From Miscanthus floridulus (Eukaryota > Streptophyta > Magnoliopsida > Poales > Poaceae): 64,000 bases of DNA. The notes under the pieces were generated by a model, which did no database searches, had not been told where the DNA came from, and saw nothing but the letters and a program-made list of their open reading frames with translations. Made by a program: the position numbers and the translations under genes. The DNA is taken from contig NC_089588.1 of assembly GCF_019320115.1 (NCBI RefSeq), positions 112,778,733-112,842,732 of the forward strand, read 5' to 3'. The first letter of the stretch is position 1; every line of letters starts with the position of its first letter. Positions 56,859 to 64,000 of the stretch are shown one piece after another.

Positions 56859-59800
56859 TGTAACACCCTAAAATTTGCTTCTCTTGAAATAGAGCTAAAA
56901 TGATTTAGTTTTGTATTTTTATGCTCATGAAAGCACGGAGAAATAATAAATTTTCATTAGATTAAAATTTATCTTAAGGTAGAAACATGTTTGTTGCATT
57001 CATGCCGGTCACACCTTGTATTTCTATGTGCAAAAAGTGTTTTTTTAAATACATTTAGGAGACGAATATCTATCTCTAGAAATTTTCTAGCTTCTTTCTA
57101 GAATTTAATTCCTACCTCCTTCACCTTAATCTTTATGTTCCAAGTTCCCAACAATCTTTTCATGACCTCCAAATACTTTATTTGGGTTCATCATGTTCCA
57201 AAGTGTCTCTGGGAATTTTCCTCAAATTTTCAGAGGTTTCGGAGTATTTTTCGTGGCTTAAATATCAATTCTAGATTTTTCTAGAATTATTTTATTCGTG
57301 AAATTAATTAATTCAGAAAATAAATAATATATCTCATTTTCCAACCAACTCTCAAAGCCCATGTGTAATAATCCTAATAAATCCTAAAGGTCCATGCATT
57401 TATTTACTAATGGGCTTTAATGATTATTTAGGTCCATTAGTAAATGTGGAGGGTGCAACATAAATTAGTGCAATATTGTTAGTTGATGTAGATGTGGAAA
57501 GTTTTTCTCCCTATAAATATGTACCAACCTCTTGAACAAATCACACCAAAACTACCGTAAGGGGAGGCCCTAGTTTGGGAAATAACTCGTGTAGTATAAA
57601 TTAGATTTTTCTCCTCCATCTCTCGCCGCCGCCGTCGCCATCGCCGCCACGCTGCCCGACGCCGTAGACCCATCATCGACCGCAAGAAGGCCCTAGGTGA
57701 GTTCGGTATCTTCTCCTAATATTCCCTGTGATCTCGTCTCGTCAAACCGTGGCCTTTAGGGCCCAAACCAAGCGCTCCGGGGAGCTTCTCGCCGCCGGTA
57801 ATGGAGCTTTGTCGCGTTGGTTTTCTTCTCCGGCCGGTGACTCTCTCTCCCCCTCCTTTCTAATCTGGGCCATCCAGATTCAATCCAACGGTCCAAGATC
57901 GCTCGTAACCCTTCACCGAGTTTATTTACAAAAGAGCCCCTATAGTTTCGCGTAATATAACCCGCGGCCCATGGCACACTTCTAGAATATGTTTTCCTAT
58001 TCCGAAAGCGTAGTTTCTTTCTAGTAGATTCATAATATGTTTTCTCTTTCAGAAAGCATAAAATCCCTCTGTTAGATTCAAAATACGTTTTCTTGTTTTG
58101 AAAACGTAGTTTCTTCGGTTAGATCCAAAATACGCTTTCATCTATTTATAGTTTTGCCACTAGTCTTATTTAGGCCATAAAATCTTCGTTTTAACTCCGT
58201 TTTGATCAATTCAAGTTGCGTTAGATTCGTAATTGAGTAATCTACATGTTCATCCTACTATTAAATATATTTTCGACTTTTGAAATTCGAGGTTAAATTT
58301 AATCTATTATTTTAGTAAAGGAAATCTTGTCTAATTCATAACTTTTTCGTTATAGCTCCGATTAGAGTGCTTTTCGCGTCTGTGTGTTCGTAGCGAGACG
58401 TAGATTCGTTTTACAAGCTTTTCATCTTGATTTTATATTTGGTATACTATTCTAATTTAGATCTATTGTTTGCTTTGTGTATGATTGTATGGATGCTTGT
58501 GTGGTGCTTTATGATCATATCCAGCCGGTGAGCTTTGCGTTGGTGATATAAAAGAAGTTGGTGGGCCAAAAGAAGTCCTTTGGAGGTTACAATTCAATAG
58601 AAGAAGGATCTGAGTTTAAGGCAAGTATAGCATGGGATCTTTCTTGTTGTCCTATTCACCTTAATATCATTTTAATCATATGCATGTGTCTACCTTGGCA
58701 ACCGTAGTAATTTTTCTAGCTATTTGATATCTTGTATTCCTCGATTCCTATGAGTTATTGCATTGGGTAGTATGATGCTAGTACTCAACTAAAGCCATTA
58801 TCTTGTAACTTAACTAATGGTATATGCAATAAACATTAAAAGATGCTTTTTAGCAACATGGAACAAGGGGGCTAGAGCATTGGGCTATTTTATGGTGCTC
58901 TAGATTTCTCTCCCTAAGGACTTATCTGTAAGCGAACATCCGGGACTTACAGTACAGCTATGAGGGCTACATGGCTCTGGCTTTAGCTTAGTATGAGGAC
59001 ATTTTCTAGCTTATTAGTGGTTACCTTTATGGCGCAAGAGGGGCTCCGACAGGTATGATCTCGGCCTACCAAGAGGGTGCACTTTGGTTTCTTGGTATTT
59101 TGTTAGTCACTCCTTGGAGGGGGTTCATGCTTATTGATGGGGAAACCTTAGCGGCCCTAACTTGTTAGACGAACCTTTGAAAGGCTTTATAGTGAACCCT
59201 GCCGACCTTCGTTGGTAGTGGGTCAAGAGGTTGGACGCCTCGGACGAAAGGGTAAATCATGACTCACAGTGAAAGTGTACAACCTCTGTAGAGTGTAAAA
59301 CTGGTATATCAGCCGTGCTCACGGTCGCGAGCGGCCTTGGACCCTTACGGAATAGATGATGAACACTGATGATACTGATGATAAAGATGCTCACTAATGA
59401 TTACTGTTTATGCTATTCATTATTCATGTTTACCTAATCATGTGTTTATATGGGCTTGCGATAAACTTGTTGCTACTCCTATGCTAAAATTGTGACAATT
59501 AAAAGCTAATCATAGTTGAACCAGTGTCAGGCTTTTGAGCCTCATGAACCACATGTTATATTTATTGAGTACGACATATACTTACGCTTGCTTTACTTTT
59601 CAATTATTTGGAAAATCCTGGATGAGTACCAGATTGCTAGAGTTTGTAGGATTTAGGTTTGTGATTAACCAGTCAGTTGTCCCTGTGGAATTGGAGTCTT
59701 CACCCAAAGATCGGAGTTGTCTTTTCGCTATTTGCTATCTAAGGTTATATCCTTTATACTAAGTATGTTATATATTAAGCATTGTCTATTGATATTACAT

Positions 59801-59886
59801 TTATTTGTAGTTATATGTGATATTTGATTTTCTGGGCTCACATATGGTGTGTGTATATGATTTTGTCCTTAAAACCAGATGCTACA
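56859..59886 (+). repeat. Gypsy 3' LTR
   Basis: Starts TGTAACACCCTAAAATTTGC and ends CCAGATGCTACA. Pair of 51677-54684. Confidence 0.9.
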
Positions 59887-59928
59887 ATAAGTTTAGAAGA
59901 AAGGGGAAACAGCAAAAGGATGATTGGA

Positions 59929-61659
59929 TCAATGGATTTCAGAACTATGGTAGGTAGAGCATACCACACCTGTGCCTTCAACCGGTTTCCCGTTTATCCG
60001 AAGTTGTGGATGATTGGGATGGATTTTAGTGACATGCTTTAGCGCAACCACCAATTCCTCGTTCTTGGCGGCTTCAGAATCCAAATACACAAAAACCTCC
60101 TGGAGCAAAGCAAGGTTCCCTAGGTCTAAGTCGTGGTCACCGTCATAGCTGCTGGTGATTTCTCTCGCCCCTCGTACACACAGCCATAACTCAAGGCTTC
60201 TAAGATTAGGCATGGAACTCGCATTGCTTCAGGCATGCAAACGAATCAGCACTAATGACAAACCCCGCAAGGATTCCGAGATCCTCATGGTCTACAAGCA
60301 GACTTAGATAGCGGAGAGCAGGCAACCTCCCGAGGATGTTGAGATCGGCCAGACGTACCTCCCATACGGCAATTGATAGCCTGGAGAGGTTCGACAGATG
60401 CGACGAATTCATCCATGCTGGTAGCATTGAGAACCAGCTGCGCCGTTGTGTATCTAGGCTCCAGAGACGTCCAGGGGCGACCTAGGCATCCAATCTGCCG
60501 ACGTTCCTTTGATCACCCAGGCCCCCAGATAACAAGATCTTGGATCTTTTGCAGCTTGCGTAGGCACTCGAAGTCCAGCTTGCCGTTCCATTCGTGCAAT
60601 AAAATATGGAGTACCCTTAGTTCCGTTAGCTGACCCAGCTCTTCTATAATGTCTATGTTGGATTCATCATCGCTTAAAGCTGACAACTCTTCAAGGCTCC
60701 TTAGGCTCCCAATACCTTTTGGCACTCTGGTTGACAGGCTGATGTCCAGGCACATCAAATGTTTGAGCTGAACAACATTTGATGACAAGTAAGAAATTAT
60801 ATTCTCCGAAATGTCCAGTACTTGAAGAAATTGTAAGTTTCCTATTTCTTCAGGGAGCTCCACGATGCGTGTGTTACGTAGTCCTAGGAACCTCAAGTGA
60901 AATAGATTCCCAAGGCACTTGTTAAGGTTGTAACAATGTGAAAGATCACAATGTCGTAAATCCATCACACGTAAAGCTTGGGAACTCCTAAGGACTGGTA
61001 TTATTAGACTAGAGGTCAGTCGCAGGACAACAACTGATCTTACTTGTTGCAAGCTCCTAGTTGTCAGAGTCATAGAACCGTCTTCCTTGCCTTCTTGAAT
61101 TGATAACCTCCGAATGTTACTTGATGGAGACATCTGATCCATACCATTTAATATAGTAACAAAGTTTGCTTCACTTGACAAGGAGCGGATGAGGTCAAGC
61201 ACCATGTCATGTACACGACATTCATATACCTTGGCATATGGGTCAAATATGGGTTGGATCATATTTCTGTTTATGAGCTCATTGAAGTAACTCTCTCCGA
61301 TTTCAAATAGGCTCTTGCCTTGGTTTTCACACTGGAAAAAAACTTCCGCAATCCACATCCATATCAAACAGTTTTTTTTAACTTCGTAATCTTCAGGAAA
61401 CATATTGAAATATAATAAGCAAGTCCTCAGATTGGATGGCATATTATAATAGCTAAATGACAAAATCTTTCTCAAATTCTCCCCATCAAAATTGGCCTCA
61501 AGACCAGTACCAATGGAATGGTACACCTCATACCAATACCAATAGAATACTTCCATACCTTTTCGTTTTAAGGAAATCTCTGATTACGTCGATGAGCCAC
61601 CTCTCATCCAATGTTTCTCCATTGATGTTCTTGCTAAGATCATACAACAATCCCTTGAA
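59929..61659 (-). pseudogene. CC-NB-LRR resistance gene, 3' part, with internal NB-ARC deletion
   Basis: On the - strand, from the Helitron junction: FKGLLYDLSKNINGETLDER and WLIDVIRDFLKTKRY (NB-ARC just before kinase-2). After a frame change at about 61555 it goes directly to YEVYHSIGTGLE, LRKILSFSYYNMPSNLRTCL, CLLYFNMFPEDYEV (RNBS-D), LIWMWIAEVFFQ and the VHD motif CRVHDMVLDLI. Kinase-2, RNBS-B, RNBS-C and GLPL are missing. LRRs follow (LRFLGLRNTRIVELPEEIG and others to 60513), then frame changes near 60510, 60425 and 60210, more LRR sequence (ILGRLPALRYLSLLVDHE), and a C-terminus ALKHVTKIHPNHPQLRING with stop at 59929-59931. Plant NLRs are intracellular immune receptors, and this copy cannot bind nucleotide. 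The P-loop and coiled coil are cut off by the Helitron. Confidence 0.9.
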
Positions 61660-61690
61660 CTAGCAGGAACCCCGCGCGTTGCCGCGGGCT
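61660..61690 (-). mobile_element. Helitron 3' terminus (hairpin plus CTAG)
   Basis: On the - strand the NLR frame is preceded by CCCGCGGCAACGCGCGGG, a GC-rich hairpin with a 6-bp stem, then seven bases and CTAG, followed by host T. Hairpin-spacer-CTRR with insertion 5' to T is the diagnostic Helitron 3' end. The body extends to higher coordinates. I cannot place its 5' TC end, and no Rep/helicase is visible, so it is non-autonomous. Confidence 0.75.
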
Positions 61691-62109
61691 AGAGTCCGAT
61701 CGCATTGTGAATCGTCTATTACCTATCAACTGGTTGACAACAATTTTGTTAAAAATAACAGCATGCTGATGTCCAATGGATAGATATATAGAAGCAAGAT
61801 TTATCACCATACAATGAAATGGAACAGATAAGCTGGCAACAGAAAAGTTATTTCTGAAACCTTTAACCATTGGAAATAGAGCAACATGAAAGCACATATA
61901 TATGTAGAGTAGACTATGAAATTAAGCATAGTAACATGGAACCACATTTTTTGTCTACTCATTATACTTTCATTTAGCAGAAGATAGCATGGATCATTAA
62001 GTTTTAAATTTATAAAATTAGCAGCGATCAAATAATTTGGATTCAACAAAAGACATTAAGCTATCTGATTGATCAAGGGATGTCATGATATTAACATCAA
62101 GCCTTCTCT
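61691..62109. other. Probable Helitron body, no gene
   Basis: AT-rich non-coding sequence between the Helitron terminus and the LTR fragment. Short open frames show no domain. Confidence 0.4.
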
Positions 62110-63935
62110 ATGTCACCCAATTCTGAAGGGATAAATCAGGTGCATATTACATGTGTGCCGGGATCAATTTCCACACATGCAACGACTTCATTAATGGTCC
62201 AAAACACAGTGTTCATACAAAAGAGCGTAAACGAGTACAAGTATCATTATTACAAGCCTTTATCAAAGTCTAGCGGCAACATAAACGATAGCATCCAACG
62301 AAAGGTAAAGACGACAACGACATTGTAGCGGATCCACCTCACCACAGGAAGGTCGACGGCAGGAACACGAGCCTAACACCCAGGTAGATCTTCAGGAAAC
62401 TCCTCCAATCTTGTGTATCCGAGCAGCCTTTATTTTGTGATTATAGCAAGGGTGAGTCCATGTCGAACTCAGCAAGTACATGCGGAAAATAAATGATATG
62501 CAAAGCTTAAAACCAAGGTAGGCTGACTCAAGCTTACTGTGGATTGGCTTTTTAGTTGGCAAATTTTGTTAGTACAACCTGATTACTAAGATGAGTGAAA
62601 GATCCCAACCATTAATTATCATGAAGAACATTATTATATCATCATCATATACCGAGGTAGCCACCTCCATCTGAAGAAAATCACCTGCTATTCAACTGTC
62701 CATATTCTAATCATGTGAGGGTCTGTGCCGCTCATAACCATGAGCACGGCTGATATACCAGGTTTAAAACTCTGCACAGATGTACATTTTTACCCTCAAG
62801 TCGTGATCCCCATATGCCCGAGGTGATCAGCCCCGAAACACTACCGAGGTGAGCAGGTAGGGTCTCACTACGAGACTGTTCACATGTTCTAATTAATAGA
62901 ATGCAACCTGCAAGGTTTTGCCTAGGCGCCGAAAGCCGTCCCCGTAGCCACGGGACCCGGACATCCACAACTTAATATTCATTACCTAGGTTACTCTCTT
63001 ACGCCTAGCCGCTCATAACCGTGAGCACAGCTGATATACTAGGTTTAAAACTCTGTAGAGATGTACATCTTTACCCTCAAGTCGTGATCCCCATATGCTC
63101 GAGGTGATCAACCCCGAAACACTACCGAGGTGAGCAGGTAGGGTCTCACTACGAGACTGTTCACATGTTCTAATTAATAGAATGCAACCCGCAAAGTTTT
63201 GCCTAGGCGCCGAAAGCCATCCCCGTAGCCACGGGACCCGAACATCCGCAACTTAATATTCATTACCTAGGTTACTCTCTTACGCCTACCCGGTAAGCTA
63301 CACCCTACTAGTAGAGGTCCTGCTAATATGTCAAGCCAGAGCCATATGGCTTGAGGATGTACGGTAAGTCCCAGGTGGTTGCTCCACGAACCGATCCTTA
63401 GGGAGAGTAAACACGAGTACCCCTAAAACAGGAAAGGGCTCCAATACTCGTTCCCCTTTCACCTTAAACCAAGTTGCTATAAAAGCATCTTTTAAACATC
63501 ATCATGTTGCAATAAGCCATTAGTCAAGATTACATTTATCATCATGTGTCATTGAGGGTGGAGCAGCTAAGCATAACTACACAACCCATTATAAAACCCT
63601 AGGGGTAACAAGGAAGGAAAAAGTAGGGCTACTCAGGTCCATAGGGTTTACATAATTGAGACACATGCAATGTAAGTAAAGGTGAATTAAATAGTGAATA
63701 GGTAATCAAGATGATCAAACGGTGCCCGCACTTGCCTTGATCAAGGTCAGGCTGCTCAAACTCCTCCGGGACTTGCTCCTCGTCTCCCACGAACGGATCG
63801 TCCTCTAAACGCATCAAGCATCACACACGGGAGCAAAACATGCAAGCAAACATGCATTTAATTAGAACAGGACACCATTACAATGAATCAGAAGTAAACA
63901 AGCTCATAAAAGTGTTCTACGCGTCGAGACCTGGA
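62110..63935 (-). mobile_element. Gypsy LTR fragment, antisense
   Basis: CTCAGGAAACTCCT-like, CGTGAGCAC(G/A)GCTGATATAC and the downstream 600 bp match, on the - strand, the central part of the Tekay-like LTRs and the solo LTR at 48487. The 62380-62400 segment parallels 48718-48735. The left limit is approximate. The right end breaks off where NLR sequence begins, so roughly a third of the LTR is lost. It has no partner LTR. Confidence 0.7.
62727..63288. repeat. 281-bp tandem duplication inside the LTR fragment
   Basis: 62727-63007 and 63008-63288 are adjacent head-to-tail copies differing at roughly ten positions. Each begins GCCGCTCATAACC and ends TACTCTCTTACGCCTA. Related LTRs elsewhere in the window have a single copy. 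Confidence 0.9.
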
Positions 63936-64000
63936 TTTTTTTCATCCACATATCTGATGCTTGGGAAGATTGGGATGGATTTCAGCTGCATGCCTCAGCG
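63936..64000 (-). pseudogene. 3' end of another NLR (LRR C-terminus), runs off the window
   Basis: On the - strand the last bases read LRHAAEIHPNLPKHQI, parallel to LKHVTKIHPNHPQLRI at the end of the 59929-61659 NLR. The nucleotide match is GATTGGGATGGATTT with following CATGC. Only the C-terminal few residues are visible, so it may be intact beyond the edge. Confidence 0.55.

Larger units (their letters stand above)
51677..59886 (+). mobile_element. Gypsy (Tekay-like) retrotransposon, complete insertion, decayed interior
   Basis: Two ~3.0-kb LTRs (51677-54684 and 56859-59886) with TGTA(A/C)CACCC starts and TGCTACA ends flank only about 2.2 kb of interior. It is bordered by ATAAG. The interior keeps a primer site, a tRNA-like stretch, a decayed RT-RNase H tail and a polypurine tract, but no gag or integrase, so it is a shortened non-autonomous copy. 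It lies about 40 bp beyond the stop codon of the - strand NLR pseudogene, probably in its 3' UTR. Confidence 0.9.

Overview
The window is plant nuclear DNA from a grass, most likely a panicoid of the Andropogoneae type (Saccharum/Miscanthus/Sorghum-like). I infer this from TTTAGTCCCGG/TTTACTCCCGG CACTA subterminal repeats, grass MITE termini, SIRE-like copia elements, Tat- and Tekay-like gypsy elements, and NLR and DC1 gene fragments of the grass kind. I see no intact host gene. Nearly everything is transposable element (TE), and the host-derived pieces are broken resistance-gene (NLR) fragments and one captured DC1 fragment.

Layout. 1-12.4 kb: CACTA (En/Spm) material on the + strand. It holds two copies of a foldback element, a GRF zinc-finger/transmembrane gene, a decayed TNP2 transposase, a terminal-type repeat block ending at 6175, a captured DC1 fragment on the - strand, a second decayed gene ending in a C48 (Ulp1-like) protease, and a second terminal block ending ...CCAGTG at 12406. 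12.8-14.66 kb: the 3' end of a copia element, which abuts a truncated NLR coiled-coil exon (- strand, 14661-15063). 15.2-17.6 kb: a MITE and non-coding DNA. 17619-23845: a complete - strand copia insertion (TSD GCGTG) that carries gag but no pol. 25387-35927: a + strand copia insertion (TSD GTACG/GTATG). Its pol stops inside integrase and is replaced by a promoter-like block, a GC-rich leader and a long Gln-rich reading frame.

36525-45333: a 5'-truncated Tat-lineage gypsy element with gag, RT, two RNase H domains, integrase, an antisense spliced ORF and a 3' LTR, sitting in a duplicated host segment. 45.4-46.4 kb: nested MITEs. 46.44-48.03 kb: the 3' part of an L1-type LINE with a poly(A) tail. 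48487-51410: a solo LTR (TSD GAATC). 51677-59886: a Tekay-like gypsy insertion with both ~3 kb LTRs (TSD ATAAG) and a short decayed interior that contains an initiator-tRNA-like stretch. 59929-61659: an NLR pseudogene (- strand) missing the middle of its NB-ARC domain and cut by a Helitron 3' end at 61660. 62.1-63.9 kb: a related antisense LTR fragment with a 281-bp tandem duplication. The last ~65 bp are the 3' end of another NLR.

The biological story is an NLR cluster on the - strand taken apart by layered TE insertions. The most unusual signals are four. An array of ACCGGAC/GTCCGGT dyads lies just upstream of the TATA box in two different copia LTR types and again inside the chimeric copia element, where it seems to form an internal promoter. 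A long reading frame carries about 25 TAG stops, essentially all at former Gln (CAG) positions, which fits CHG-methylation decay. A tRNA-iMet-like segment lies inside a retrotransposon that is itself primed by tRNA-iMet. There are also near-perfect long foldbacks that could make hairpin RNA. Coordinates of decayed elements are approximate unless a TSD or terminal motif is quoted. All identifications are from reading the sequence, not from database searches.
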